DNA of 64,000 nt from Pseudomonas solani (GCF_026072635.1 NZ_AP023081.1:2192501-2256500), one strand, 5' to 3'. Positions 44,735 to 54,162 are shown, counted from the first letter of the stretch. Program-made: numbers and translations. The notes: generated by a model not told the origin, from the letters alone.

Positions 44735-46450
44735 TCAGGCCGCTGCTTTCTTCGTCGCTGCTTCGATCTTGCGGGTAATGTACCACTGCTGGGCGATGGA
44801 CAAGCAGTTGTTGACCACCCAGTAAACCACCAGGCCGGCAGGGAACCAGAGGAAGAAGAAGGTGAAGATGATCGGCATCAGCTTCAGCACCTTGGCCTGC
44901 ATGGGATCCGGCGGCGTCGGGTTCAGCTGCTGCTGGATGAACATGGTGGCGCCCATGATGATCGGCAGGATGAAGAACGGATCCTTGATCGACAGGTCGG
45001 TGATCCAGAACATCCACGGGGCCTGGCGCATCTCGACGCTTTCCAGGAGTACCCAGTAGAGGGCGAGGAAGACCGGCATCTGCACCAGGATCGGCAGGCA
45101 GCCACCGAGCGGGTTGATCTTCTCCTTCTTGTACAGCTCCATCATCGCCTGGGACATCTTCTGGCGATCGTCACCGAACTGTTCCTTCAGCGCCTGCAGT
45201 TTCGGCGACACGGCGCGCATGCGGGCCATGGACTTGTAGCTGGCGGCCGAGAGGGGGAAGAAGGCGAGCTTGATCAGCACGGTCAGGGCGATGATCGACC
45301 AGCCCCAGTTGCCGAGGATGCTGTGGATATGTTGCAGCAGCCAGAAGATCGGCTGGGCGATGAACCACAGGAAGCCGTAGTCGACGGTCAGTTCCAGGCC
45401 CGGGGAGAGTTCCTTCAGGTGATCCTGGACCTTCGGACCGGCATACAGGGTTGCCGAGGTTTCCGCCTGGGCACCGGCAGGTACTGCCAGGCTGGAGCCG
45501 ACGAAGCCGACGATGTAGTTGCCTTTCGGATCCTTGCGGGTCTGAATGACGTTGGTCTGGCCCTTGTCGGCGACCCAGGCGGTGACGAAGTAGTGCTGCA
45601 GCCAGGCTACCCAGCCACCGCTCACGCTTTCCTTGAACCAGGCGTCAGGATTGCCTTCGCGGCGCTTCTCGTCCTGCTTGTCGATGTCCTTGGTGGAAAT
45701 CTTTTTGTAGGGCTCGCTGGGGGTCCAGACAGCGGCGCCGAGGTAGGTCGAAACGCCAGTCGCGGTGCTGGAGGACGGGTCGGCGCTGCCGTCGCGCTTG
45801 AGCTGCGCGTACATGCTGCCGTTCCAGGCCTGGGCGCTCTGGTTATCGATGCGGTAGGCGACCTGCAGGTCGTACTTGCCGCGGGTCAGGGTGAAGCGCT
45901 TGATGTAGTTGACGCCGTTTTCGCTGAAGGTCAGCTCGACCACCAGCTGGTCCTGGCCGTCTTCCAGCTTGTACTGGCGCTGAGTGGCACTGTAGAGCGG
46001 GCGGCCGGTGGGGCGCGCATCGGGACCGTTGGTGCCGATCAGGCCGCTCTGGGCCTGGTACAGACGCTCGTTACCGTTGTCGAACAGCTGGAAGGGGACA
46101 TCCGGGCGATCCTGGCGACGGGGGTACTTCGGCAGGGTCAGCTGAACGATGTCACCGCCGTTGGGGTCGATGGCCAGGTTGAGCACGTCGGTTTCGACGC
46201 GGATCAGCTCGTTGCTCGGCGCTACCTGAGCAGCGGCAGGTGCGCTGTGCTCGGTATTGTCGGCGGTCGGGACGTCGTCATTGGCGGCTTGCTGAGTCGG
46301 AGTCGCGGAGTCAGGCAGCGTCGCGGTGTTGGCGGCGGGTGCACTGGCGGTCGGCAAGGCGGCCTGGCCGTAGTCCTGGTTCCATTGGAGAACCATCAGG
46401 TAGGACACGATTGCCAGGGCGACGATCAGGATCGAGCGTTGAATATCCAT
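44735..46450 (-). CDS. yidC: Membrane protein insertase YidC
   Basis: A 571-aa inner-membrane insertase. TM1 is at ~5-22, a large periplasmic beta-domain spans ~25-350, and five core TM helices follow, with the conserved Arg region and GGCLPILVQMPVFLALYWVL. The segment after TM1 is Ala/Thr/Pro-rich and low complexity. It lies 2 bp after yidD in the rpmH-rnpA-yidD-yidC order. Confidence 0.98.
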   Translation of the reverse strand: MDIQRSILIVALAIVSYLMVLQWNQDYGQAALPTASAPAANTATLPDSATPTQQAANDDVPTADNTEHSAPAAAQVAPSNELIRVETDVLNLAIDPNGGDIVQLTLPKYPRRQDRPDVPFQLFDNGNERLYQAQSGLIGTNGPDARPTGRPLYSATQRQYKLEDGQDQLVVELTFSENGVNYIKRFTLTRGKYDLQVAYRIDNQSAQAWNGSMYAQLKRDGSADPSSSTATGVSTYLGAAVWTPSEPYKKISTKDIDKQDEKRREGNPDAWFKESVSGGWVAWLQHYFVTAWVADKGQTNVIQTRKDPKGNYIVGFVGSSLAVPAGAQAETSATLYAGPKVQDHLKELSPGLELTVDYGFLWFIAQPIFWLLQHIHSILGNWGWSIIALTVLIKLAFFPLSAASYKSMARMRAVSPKLQALKEQFGDDRQKMSQAMMELYKKEKINPLGGCLPILVQMPVFLALYWVLLESVEMRQAPWMFWITDLSIKDPFFILPIIMGATMFIQQQLNPTPPDPMQAKVLKLMPIIFTFFFLWFPAGLVVYWVVNNCLSIAQQWYITRKIEAATKKAAA

Positions 46451-46452
46451 GA

Positions 46453-46698
46453 TTACTCGGCCATCGAAGAGGATTGGGAGGTTTTTACGGGCGGAACCGG
46501 GTCGTAGCCGCCGGGATTCCAGGGATGACAGCGGCCGAGCCGACGCGCAGTCAGCCAGCCACCGCGCAGGAGACCATGGTTTTCGATGGCCTCCAGCGCG
46601 TAGCAGGAACAGCTGGGATAGAAGCGACAGTGACTGGCCATCAGCGGGCTGATGGCATAGCGGTAGAACTGGATCGGTACGAGGGCCAGTTTACGCAT
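46453..46698 (-). CDS. yidD: Membrane protein insertion efficiency factor YidD
   Basis: An 81-aa amphipathic protein, helping YidC-dependent insertion. The signature YRYAISPLMASHCRFYPSCS with conserved Cys residues and GRCHPWNPGGYDPVP is complete. It overlaps the end of rnpA by 8 bp. Confidence 0.95.
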   Translation of the reverse strand: MRKLALVPIQFYRYAISPLMASHCRFYPSCSCYALEAIENHGLLRGGWLTARRLGRCHPWNPGGYDPVPPVKTSQSSSMAE

Positions 46699-47095
46699 GG
46701 GGACTGTCGGCCACCCCTGATTCGGTCGGGGATTCAGGGCGAGGCCGGCTGCGGGCTAGACGCTTCCAGAGCTTTTCGAACTGATGCTTCAGTTCTGCGT
46801 TCTCCAGATCACCCAGGCCTTTTTTCGCCACGATCACAATGTCCCAGCCGGCCAGCAACTCGAGGTTGTGGCGGAAGGTTTCTCTGATCTGGCGTTTGAG
46901 GCGGTTGCGTTCGACTGAAAGCTTGACGCTCTTCTTGCCGATCACCAAGCCGAGGCGGGGATGATCCAGAGCGTTGTCGCGCGCGAGCAGCAGGACGTTC
47001 TTGCCGGGAACCTTGCCGGTTGGGGAGTCGAAGACTGCCTTGAATTGCCGGGGGACCAGCAGACGCTTCTCCCGGCCGAAGCCTCGACTCACCAC
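46691..47095 (-). CDS. rnpA: Ribonuclease P protein component
   Basis: A 134-aa protein cofactor of RNase P, needed for tRNA 5' maturation. The RNR motif region reads SVERNRLKRQIRETFR (residues ~60-75). The start is one of two adjacent GTG codons (47095 or 47092), giving MVSRGFGREKRLL as in P. aeruginosa. The C-terminus is Pro/Arg-rich. It lies 14 bp after rpmH. Confidence 0.95.
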   Translation of the reverse strand: MVSRGFGREKRLLVPRQFKAVFDSPTGKVPGKNVLLLARDNALDHPRLGLVIGKKSVKLSVERNRLKRQIRETFRHNLELLAGWDIVIVAKKGLGDLENAELKHQFEKLWKRLARSRPRPESPTESGVADSPHA

Positions 47096-47109
47096 CTGTT
47101 CCGGGTGAA

Positions 47110-47244
47110 TCAGACAGTCAGACGCTTGCGGCCCTTGGCGCGACGACGCGACAGGACTGCACGGCCGTTCTTGGTAGCCATGCGGGCACGGAAACCGTGA
47201 ACACGAGCGCGCTTGATGGTGCTGGGTTGGAAAGTGCGTTTCAT
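47110..47244 (-). CDS. rpmH: 50S ribosomal protein L34
   Basis: A 44-aa basic ribosomal protein: MKRTFQPSTIKRARVHGFRA, then MATKNGRAVLSRRRAKGRKR, with LTV at the end. It is universally conserved and marks the left edge of oriC. First gene of rpmH-rnpA-yidD-yidC, read from the promoter at 47304-47332. Confidence 0.98.
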   Translation of the reverse strand: MKRTFQPSTIKRARVHGFRARMATKNGRAVLSRRRAKGRKRLTV

Positions 47245-47303
47245 GATGCTTTACCTGGGTGATCACAACGGGCCGACGTGGCCCCCGTTTAAAGAGACCG
47301 GCG

Positions 47304-47332
47304 ATTCTAGAGAAATGGCGCGTGCAGGTCAA
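47304..47332 (-). promoter_or_regulatory. rpmH: Promoter of rpmH
   Basis: On the minus strand TTGACC (47332-47327), a 17-bp spacer and TAGAAT (47309-47304) lie 60 bp before the rpmH ATG. Confidence 0.75.
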
Positions 47333-47768
47333 TTTCCAACCAACCTGTTCCGATCAAAAGAATAAGAAAGGAAGAAGTACTTAAGAAAGGCTTGTTTTGT
47401 TTATAACTCTTGGTGGCACCCAGTCCTGTGGAAAACTGCCTCTGAGCTGCGGTAGGCGAAGGCTTGACCAAAGGATAAGCCTGTCCGAAAGCGGTGCCCT
47501 GGCTGTGCGCGGTCTGGGGGCAAGCTGGGGATTAAAGTACGAGTTGCCCACAGGGCGGTTGTCCACCGTGTTCCGGGTGGGGTTGTCCAGAGGGTTATTG
47601 TGTGGTTATCCACAAACTTCCGGCGCGTTGCTCCTGGATTGGAGATATCCAATAACATCTTGATTTTCCTTGGTGAAACGCCGTTCTTCATGTGGATAAC
47701 TTTGTCCACGGCAGCTACAATGACGCCTGTTTTTTCGCGTCGTACTCCTTTCCGTTTGGGGGATATCC
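47333..47768. other. oriC: Chromosomal replication origin oriC (rpmH-dnaA intergenic)
   Basis: This is the canonical Pseudomonas oriC position. It has an AT-rich purine-biased tract (47355-47410, candidate unwinding element) and DnaA boxes TGTGGAAAA (47427-47435), TTATCCACA (47606-47614) and TGTGGATAA (47691-47699). Weaker relatives such as TTGCCCACA and TTGTCCACC lie between. The last box overlaps the likely -35 region of the dnaA promoter (-10 TACAAT at 47716-47721), fitting DnaA autoregulation. Confidence 0.88.
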
Positions 47769-49232
47769 GTGTCAGTGGAACTTTGGCAGCAGTGCGTCGA
47801 GCTATTGCGTGACGAGCTGCCCGCCCAGCAATTCAACACCTGGATCCGCCCGCTGCAGGTCGAGGCCGAGGGAGACGAGCTCCGTGTCTACGCGCCCAAC
47901 CGTTTCGTGCTGGATTGGGTCAATGAAAAGTACATGGGCCGCCTTCTCGAACTGCTCGGCGAGCGTGGCAACGGACTCGCCCCAGCCCTTTCCTTATTAA
48001 TAGGCAGCAAACGCAGCATGCCGCCGCGTGTCGCGCCGCTGCCCATTACGGCTCCGCCTGTGATGACGGCCCCTCCGGTTGCACCCGTCGCTGCGCAGCG
48101 CGTGGAAACGGTGCAGGACTCCCGGGGCGGCTTCGATCCCCTCGCGTCGGTGTCGGCGCCACAGGCTGTGCGCACCGAGCGTTCGGTCCAGGTCGAAGGT
48201 GCGCTCAAACACACCAGTTACCTGAACCGCACCTTCACCTTCGAGAACTTCGTCGAGGGCAAGTCCAACCAGCTGGCCCGCGCGGCTGCCTGGCAGGTGG
48301 CGGACAACCCCAAGCATGGCTATAACCCGCTGTTTCTCTATGGCGGTGTGGGCCTGGGTAAAACCCACCTGATGCATGCGGTGGGCAACCACCTGCTGAA
48401 GAAGAACCCCAACGCCAAGATCGTCTACCTCCACTCCGAGCGTTTCGTGGCAGACATGGTCAAGGCGTTGCAGCTGAACGCGATCAACGAGTTCAAGCGC
48501 TTCTATCGCTCGGTGGACGCCCTGCTCATCGACGACATCCAGTTCTTCGCGCGCAAGGAACGCTCCCAGGAAGAGTTCTTCCACACCTTCAACGCCCTTC
48601 TTGAAGGCGGCCAGCAGGTGATCCTCACCAGCGACCGTTACCCGAAAGAGATCGAGGGCCTGGAAGAGCGCCTCAAGTCCCGCTTCGGCTGGGGCCTGAC
48701 CGTTGCCGTGGAACCGCCCGAGCTGGAGACCCGTGTCGCCATTCTGATGAAGAAGGCCGAGCAGGCGAAGGTCGACCTGCCCCACGATGCCGCGTTCTTC
48801 ATCGCCCAGCGCATTCGCTCCAACGTGCGTGAGCTGGAAGGCGCGCTGAAGCGGGTGATTGCCCACGCCCACTTCATGGGGCGCGATATCACCATCGAGC
48901 TTATCCGTGAGTCGCTGAAGGACCTGCTGGCCCTGCAGGACAAGCTGGTCAGCATCGATAATATTCAGCGCACCGTGGTCGAGTACTACAAGATCAAGAT
49001 CTCCGACATGCTCTCCAAGCGCCGCTCGCGCTCGGTAGCGCGTCCGCGCCAGGTGGCCATGGCTCTGTCCAAGGAGCTGACCAACCACAGCCTTCCGGAG
49101 ATCGGCGACGCCTTTGGCGGACGAGACCACACCACAGTTCTGCACGCCTGTCGTAAGATTGCGGAACTCAGGGAATCCGACGCGGATATCCGCGAGGACT
49201 ACAAGAACCTGCTGCGTACGCTCACCACTTGA
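47769..49232 (+). CDS. dnaA: Chromosomal replication initiator DnaA
   Basis: A 487-aa AAA+ initiator. Domain I is at ~1-80 (MSVELWQQCVELLRDELPAQ), with a Pro/Ala-rich linker at ~85-150. The AAA+ core has Walker A GGVGLGKTH near residue 195 and Walker B LIDDIQF. The C-terminal HTH has GGRDHTTVLHACRKI for DnaA-box recognition. The start is GTG at 47769, usual for Pseudomonas dnaA. First gene of dnaA-dnaN-recF-gyrB. Confidence 0.98.
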   Translation: MSVELWQQCVELLRDELPAQQFNTWIRPLQVEAEGDELRVYAPNRFVLDWVNEKYMGRLLELLGERGNGLAPALSLLIGSKRSMPPRVAPLPITAPPVMTAPPVAPVAAQRVETVQDSRGGFDPLASVSAPQAVRTERSVQVEGALKHTSYLNRTFTFENFVEGKSNQLARAAAWQVADNPKHGYNPLFLYGGVGLGKTHLMHAVGNHLLKKNPNAKIVYLHSERFVADMVKALQLNAINEFKRFYRSVDALLIDDIQFFARKERSQEEFFHTFNALLEGGQQVILTSDRYPKEIEGLEERLKSRFGWGLTVAVEPPELETRVAILMKKAEQAKVDLPHDAAFFIAQRIRSNVRELEGALKRVIAHAHFMGRDITIELIRESLKDLLALQDKLVSIDNIQRTVVEYYKIKISDMLSKRRSRSVARPRQVAMALSKELTNHSLPEIGDAFGGRDHTTVLHACRKIAELRESDADIREDYKNLLRTLTT

Positions 49233-49270
49233 TAGCTCAAGCGCAGCCCATTGAGGCAAGGGACTAGACC

Positions 49271-50374
49271 ATGCATTTCACCATTCAACGCGAAGCCCTG
49301 TTGAAACCCCTGCAACTGGTCGCCGGCGTCGTCGAGCGCCGCCAGACCTTGCCGGTTCTGTCCAACGTGCTCCTGGTCGTCGAAGGCCAGCAGCTGTCGC
49401 TGACCGGCACCGACCTCGAGGTCGAACTGGTTGGCCGCGTGGCCCTGGAAGAGACCGCCGAGCCTGGCGAGATCACCGTTCCGGCACGCAAGCTGATGGA
49501 CATCTGCAAGAGCCTGCCGAGCGATGCGCTGATCGACATCCGCGTGGATGAGCAGAAGCTGCTGATCAAGGCCGGCCGCAGCAAGTTCACCCTGTCGACG
49601 CTGCCTGCCAATGACTTCCCCACCGTCGAGGAAGGCCCGGGTTCGCTGACCTTCAGCCTGGTGCAGAGCAAGCTGCGTCGTCTCATCGAGCGCACCAGCT
49701 TCGCCATGGCCCAGCAGGATGTCCGCTATTACCTGAACGGCATGCTGCTGGAAGTCAGCGCCAACCTGCTGCGTGCCGTCGCTACCGATGGCCACCGCCT
49801 GGCCATGTGCTCCATGGAATCCGGTATCGAGCAGGCCGATCGTCACCAGGTGATCGTGCCGCGCAAAGGCATTCTCGAGTTGGCCCGTCTGCTCACCGAG
49901 CAGGACGGCGAAGTGAGCATTGTCCTCGGCCAGCACCACATCCGTGCCACCACCGGCGAATTCACCTTCACCTCCAAGCTGGTGGACGGCAAGTTCCCGG
50001 ATTACGAGCGCGTTCTGCCCCGTGGTGGCGACAAGCTGGTGGTCGGTGATCGTCAGGCCTTGCGTGAAGCCTTCAGCCGCACCGCGATTCTTTCCAACGA
50101 GAAGTACCGTGGTATCCGTCTGCAACTGGCTGCCAGCCTGCTGAAAATCCAGGCCAACAACCCGGAGCAGGAAGAAGCCGAGGAAGAAGTGGCCGTCGAG
50201 TACAACGGCAGCAACCTGGAAATCGGTTTCAACGTCAGCTATCTGCTGGACGTGCTGGGCGTGATGACCACTGATCAAGTGCGCCTGATCCTTTCCGATT
50301 CCAACAGCAGCGCCCTGCTCCAGGAAGCGGACAACGACGACTCTGCCTACGTCGTTATGCCGATGCGCCTGTAA
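49271..50374 (+). CDS. dnaN: DNA polymerase III beta sliding clamp
   Basis: A 367-aa clamp of three repeated domains. It starts MHFTIQREALLKPLQLVAGV and ends with YVVMPMRL, the usual clamp C-terminus. It lies 38 bp after dnaA and 7 bp before recF. Length and sequence are ordinary. Confidence 0.98.
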   Translation: MHFTIQREALLKPLQLVAGVVERRQTLPVLSNVLLVVEGQQLSLTGTDLEVELVGRVALEETAEPGEITVPARKLMDICKSLPSDALIDIRVDEQKLLIKAGRSKFTLSTLPANDFPTVEEGPGSLTFSLVQSKLRRLIERTSFAMAQQDVRYYLNGMLLEVSANLLRAVATDGHRLAMCSMESGIEQADRHQVIVPRKGILELARLLTEQDGEVSIVLGQHHIRATTGEFTFTSKLVDGKFPDYERVLPRGGDKLVVGDRQALREAFSRTAILSNEKYRGIRLQLAASLLKIQANNPEQEEAEEEVAVEYNGSNLEIGFNVSYLLDVLGVMTTDQVRLILSDSNSSALLQEADNDDSAYVVMPMRL

Positions 50375-50381
50375 CCACTCG

Positions 50382-51491
50382 ATGTCCCTCAGCCGCGTCA
50401 CTGTCACCGCGGTGCGAAATCTGCACCCGGTGACACTCTCCCCCTCCCCCCGCATCAACATCATCCACGGCGCCAACGGCAGCGGTAAAACCAGCGTGCT
50501 AGAGGCCATCTATCTCCTCGGCCTCGCCCGCTCCTTCCGCAGTGCCAAGCTGCAACCGGTCATTCAGTACGAGCAGCCTGCCTGCACGGTATTCGGTCAG
50601 GTCGAGTTGCTCGAAGGGCGTAGCAGCAGCCTGGGGATTTCACGCGATCGCCAAGGCGAGTTCCAGATCCGTATCGATGGGCAGAACGCACGCAGTGCTG
50701 CGCAGCTCGCCGAAACGCTGCCGCTGCAGGTAATCAACCCGGACAGTTTCCGTTTGCTCGAAGGCGCCCCGAAGATAAGGAGACAGTTCCTCGATTGGGG
50801 AGTGTTCCACGTGGAACCTCGATTCCTGCCTGCTTGGCAGCGCCTGCAGAAGGCCCTGAGACAGCGGAACTCGTGGCTCCGGCATGGTACACTTGACGCC
50901 GTTTCGCAAGCGGCTTGGGACCGGGAACTGTGCTTGGCCAGCGATGAAATCGACGGTTATCGACGGGCCTATATTCAGGCCCTGAAGCCTGTTTTCGAAC
51001 GCACCCTGGGTGAGTTGGTCGAACTCGATGCGCTCAGCCTGAGCTACTACCGAGGCTGGGATAAAGATCGCCAGCTTTCCGAAGTACTCGCCTCTTCCCT
51101 CCTCCGGGACCAGCAAATGGGACACACCCAAGCTGGCCCCCAACGAGCCGATTTGCGACTGCGCCTTGGAGCGCATAACGCGGCCGATATCCTTTCGCGT
51201 GGTCAGCAGAAGCTGGTCGTCTGTGCGCTACGAATTGCGCAGGGGCACCTGTTGAACCAGGCCAAGCACGGCCAATGTATCTATCTGGTGGACGACCTAC
51301 CGTCTGAACTGGATGAGCAGCATCGGCGCGCACTGTGCCGCTTGCTGGACGATTTGGATTGCCAGGTGTTCATCACCTGTGTCGATCACGAACTAATGAG
51401 GGACGGCTGGCGAACGGATACGCCGGTAGCCATGTTCCACGTGGAACATGGTGGTATCACCCAGACCTTTGATCATCGGAGTGAAGCATGA
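50382..51491 (+). CDS. recF: Recombination/repair ATPase RecF
   Basis: A 369-aa SMC-like ATPase acting with RecOR at single-strand gaps. P-loop GANGSGKTSVLEAIYLLGLA is at residues ~30-49, the ABC signature LSRGQQKLVV near 275 and Walker B YLVDDLPSELD near 305. The gene contains two parS sites (50803 and 51433). Its stop overlaps the gyrB start by 4 bp. Confidence 0.97.
   Translation: MSLSRVTVTAVRNLHPVTLSPSPRINIIHGANGSGKTSVLEAIYLLGLARSFRSAKLQPVIQYEQPACTVFGQVELLEGRSSSLGISRDRQGEFQIRIDGQNARSAAQLAETLPLQVINPDSFRLLEGAPKIRRQFLDWGVFHVEPRFLPAWQRLQKALRQRNSWLRHGTLDAVSQAAWDRELCLASDEIDGYRRAYIQALKPVFERTLGELVELDALSLSYYRGWDKDRQLSEVLASSLLRDQQMGHTQAGPQRADLRLRLGAHNAADILSRGQQKLVVCALRIAQGHLLNQAKHGQCIYLVDDLPSELDEQHRRALCRLLDDLDCQVFITCVDHELMRDGWRTDTPVAMFHVEHGGITQTFDHRSEA
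50803..50818. promoter_or_regulatory. parS site (one mismatch) inside recF
   Basis: TGTTCCACGTGGAACC matches the 16-bp parS palindrome TGTTCCACGTGGAACA at 15 of 16 positions. ParB would load here, 3 kb from oriC. Confidence 0.85.
51433..51448. promoter_or_regulatory. Perfect parS site inside recF
   Basis: TGTTCCACGTGGAACA is a perfect 16-bp match to the bacterial parS consensus, within the last 20 codons of recF. Confidence 0.95.
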
Positions 51492-53908
51492 GCGAGAACA
51501 ATACGTACGACTCTTCCAGCATTAAGGTGCTGAAGGGACTGGACGCCGTACGCAAGCGCCCCGGCATGTACATCGGCGATACCGATGATGGTACCGGTCT
51601 GCACCACATGGTGTTCGAGGTCGTCGATAACTCCATCGACGAAGCGCTGGCGGGCTATTGCTCCGAGATCAGCATCACCATCCACACCGATGAGTCCATC
51701 ACCGTTCGCGACAACGGCCGTGGCATTCCGGTGGACATCCACAAGGAAGAAGGCGTCTCCGCTGCCGAAGTCATCATGACTGTGCTTCACGCCGGCGGTA
51801 AGTTCGACGACAACACCTACAAGGTTTCCGGCGGTCTGCACGGTGTGGGTGTGTCGGTGGTCAACGCCCTCTCCGAGGAACTGCGCCTTACCATTCGCCG
51901 CGCGGGCCAGGTCTGGGAACAGATCTACCACCACGGCGTGCCGCAGTTCCCCCTGCGCCCGGTCGGCGAGACCGATGGCACCGGCACCGAAGTGCACTTC
52001 AAGGCTTCCGGCCAGACCTTCAACAACATCCATTTCAGCTGGGACATCCTGGCCAAGCGCCTGCGTGAGCTCTCCTTCCTCAACTCCGGCGTGGGCATCG
52101 TCCTGCGTGACGAGCGCTCCGGCAAGGAAGAGCTGTTCAAGTACGAGGGTGGCCTGAAGGCGTTCGTCGATTATCTGAACACCAACAAGACCGTGGTGAA
52201 CCAGATTTTCCACTTCAACATGCAGCGCGAAGAAGACGGCGTGGGCGTGGAAGTGGCCCTGCAGTGGAACGACAGCTTCAACGAGCACATCCTCTGCTTC
52301 ACCAACAACATTCCCCAGCGCGACGGCGGCACCCACCTTGCCGGCTTCCGCTCGGCGCTGACGCGTAACCTGAACAACTACATCGAGCAGGAAGGCCTGG
52401 CGAAGAAATTCAAAATCGCCACCACCGGTGACGATGCCCGTGAAGGCCTCACCGCCATCATCTCGGTCAAGGTTCCGGACCCGAAATTCAGCTCCCAGAC
52501 CAAGGACAAGCTGGTCTCCAGCGAAGTCAAAACCGCGGTCGAGCAGGAGATGGGCAAGTACTTCGCCGACTTCCTGCTGGAGAACCCCAACGAAGCCAAG
52601 GCCGTCGTTGGCAAGATGATCGACGCCGCCCGTGCCCGTGAAGCCGCGCGCAAGGCCCGTGAGATGACCCGCCGTAAAGGCGCCCTGGACATCGCCGGCC
52701 TGCCCGGCAAGCTTGCCGACTGCCAGGAGAAGGACCCTGCCCTCTCCGAACTCTACATAGTGGAGGGTGACTCCGCGGGCGGTTCTGCCAAGCAGGGCCG
52801 TAACCGCAGGACCCAGGCGATCCTGCCGCTCAAGGGCAAGATCCTCAACGTTGAGAAGGCTCGCTTCGACAAGATGCTGTCGTCGCAGGAAGTCGGCACC
52901 CTGATCACCGCGCTCGGTTGCGGTATCGGGCGTGAGGAATACAACATCGACAAACTGCGTTATCACAACATCATCATCATGACCGACGCCGACGTCGACG
53001 GCTCGCACATCCGTACCCTGCTGCTGACCTTCTTCTTCCGCCAGATGCCCGAGCTGATCGAGCGCGGCTACATCTACATCGCCCAGCCGCCGCTCTACAA
53101 GGTGAAGCGTGGCAAGCAGGAGCAGTACATCAAGGACGATGAGGCCATGGATGAATACATGACCCAGTCGGCCCTGGAAGACGCCAGTGTGCACGTCAAC
53201 GAGAGCGCCCCTGGCCTCTCTGGCGAGGCCCTGGAGCGCCTGGTCAACGAGTACCGTGCAGTGATGCGCACCCTCAAGCGTCTGTCGCGCCTGTACCCGC
53301 AGGAGCTCACCGAGCACATGGTCTACCTGCCCCGCGTCAGCGTGGAGCAGCTGGCCGACCAGGCCGCCATGCAGAGCTGGCTGGAAGGCTTCCAGGCGCG
53401 CCTGAGCGCGTCCGAGAAGTCCGGGCTGACCTACTCCGCCAGCCTGCGTGAAGACCGCGAGCGTCACCTCTGGCTGCCCGAGGTGGAGCAGGTCGCCCAT
53501 GGCCTGTCCCACTACATCACCTTCAACCGCGACTTCTTCGCCAGCAACGACTACAAGCTGGTAACCGCCCTGGGCGACCAGCTGAACAACCTGCTGGAAG
53601 AAGATGCCTTCGTGCAGCGTGGCGAGCGCCGCAAGGCCATCACCAGCTTCAAGGAAGCCCTGAGCTGGCTGATGACCGAAAGCACCAAGCGCCACACCAT
53701 CCAGCGATACAAAGGGCTGGGTGAGATGAACCCGGAGCAGCTGTGGGAAACCACCATGGACCCGAACGTGCGCCGCATGCTCAAGGTCACCATCGAGGAC
53801 GCCATCGGCGCCGACCAGATCTTCAACACCCTGATGGGTGATGCGGTCGAACCCCGCCGTGACTTCATCGAAAGCAATGCCCTGGCGGTATCCAACCTCG
53901 ACGTTTGA
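51488..53908 (+). CDS. gyrB: DNA gyrase subunit B
   Basis: An 806-aa ATPase subunit of gyrase. The GHKL ATP site has EVVDNSIDEA, DNGRGIPV and GGLHGVGVSVVNALS. The TOPRIM domain has EGDSAGGSA and DADVDGSHIRTLL. The C-terminal segment ends DFIESNALAVSNLDV, as in other Pseudomonas. ATGA overlap with recF indicates coupling. It is followed by a strong terminator. Confidence 0.98.
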   Translation: MSENNTYDSSSIKVLKGLDAVRKRPGMYIGDTDDGTGLHHMVFEVVDNSIDEALAGYCSEISITIHTDESITVRDNGRGIPVDIHKEEGVSAAEVIMTVLHAGGKFDDNTYKVSGGLHGVGVSVVNALSEELRLTIRRAGQVWEQIYHHGVPQFPLRPVGETDGTGTEVHFKASGQTFNNIHFSWDILAKRLRELSFLNSGVGIVLRDERSGKEELFKYEGGLKAFVDYLNTNKTVVNQIFHFNMQREEDGVGVEVALQWNDSFNEHILCFTNNIPQRDGGTHLAGFRSALTRNLNNYIEQEGLAKKFKIATTGDDAREGLTAIISVKVPDPKFSSQTKDKLVSSEVKTAVEQEMGKYFADFLLENPNEAKAVVGKMIDAARAREAARKAREMTRRKGALDIAGLPGKLADCQEKDPALSELYIVEGDSAGGSAKQGRNRRTQAILPLKGKILNVEKARFDKMLSSQEVGTLITALGCGIGREEYNIDKLRYHNIIIMTDADVDGSHIRTLLLTFFFRQMPELIERGYIYIAQPPLYKVKRGKQEQYIKDDEAMDEYMTQSALEDASVHVNESAPGLSGEALERLVNEYRAVMRTLKRLSRLYPQELTEHMVYLPRVSVEQLADQAAMQSWLEGFQARLSASEKSGLTYSASLREDRERHLWLPEVEQVAHGLSHYITFNRDFFASNDYKLVTALGDQLNNLLEEDAFVQRGERRKAITSFKEALSWLMTESTKRHTIQRYKGLGEMNPEQLWETTMDPNVRRMLKVTIEDAIGADQIFNTLMGDAVEPRRDFIESNALAVSNLDV

Positions 53909-53928
53909 GTCGAGGACGGATCGCAAGG

Positions 53929-53956
53929 AAAAGCCCCGGCATGCCGGGGCTTTTTA
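53929..53956 (+). terminator. Terminator after gyrB
   Basis: AAGCCCCGGC-AT-GCCGGGGCTT (10-bp stem) followed by a T-run, 22 bp after the gyrB stop. Confidence 0.9.
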
Positions 53957-53973
53957 TTGGAATGGAGAACGTG

Positions 53974-54162
53974 ATGAGTGACGAAGAAAAACGAGCGCCG
54001 AGCGACGAGGAAATCTCCGCCTACATGATGCGCCTGGTGCGCTCCGGAAGGGTCAAGGCGACGGTGCTGGTGGTGCAGACGGAGAAGGAATTTCCCACGG
54101 CGGGCAGGGACAGGATCATCCGCTGCTTCAATGCCCTGGACTCCAAATACCTCAAGGGATAG
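53974..54162 (+). CDS. Small conserved-looking acidic/basic protein, unknown function
   Basis: A 62-aa protein (MSDEEKRAPSDEEISAYMMRL start). The ATG at 53974 has GGAG six bases upstream; an in-frame ATG at 53962 is less well placed. Codon use is good. Features are a charged, possibly disordered N-terminus, then VRSGRVKATVLVVQTEKEFP and RCFNALDSKYLKG, which could form a small alpha/beta unit. I do not recognise a family. It sits between the gyrB terminator and the convergent plsC gene, so it needs a promoter of its own or read-through. Confidence 0.65.
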   Translation: MSDEEKRAPSDEEISAYMMRLVRSGRVKATVLVVQTEKEFPTAGRDRIIRCFNALDSKYLKG

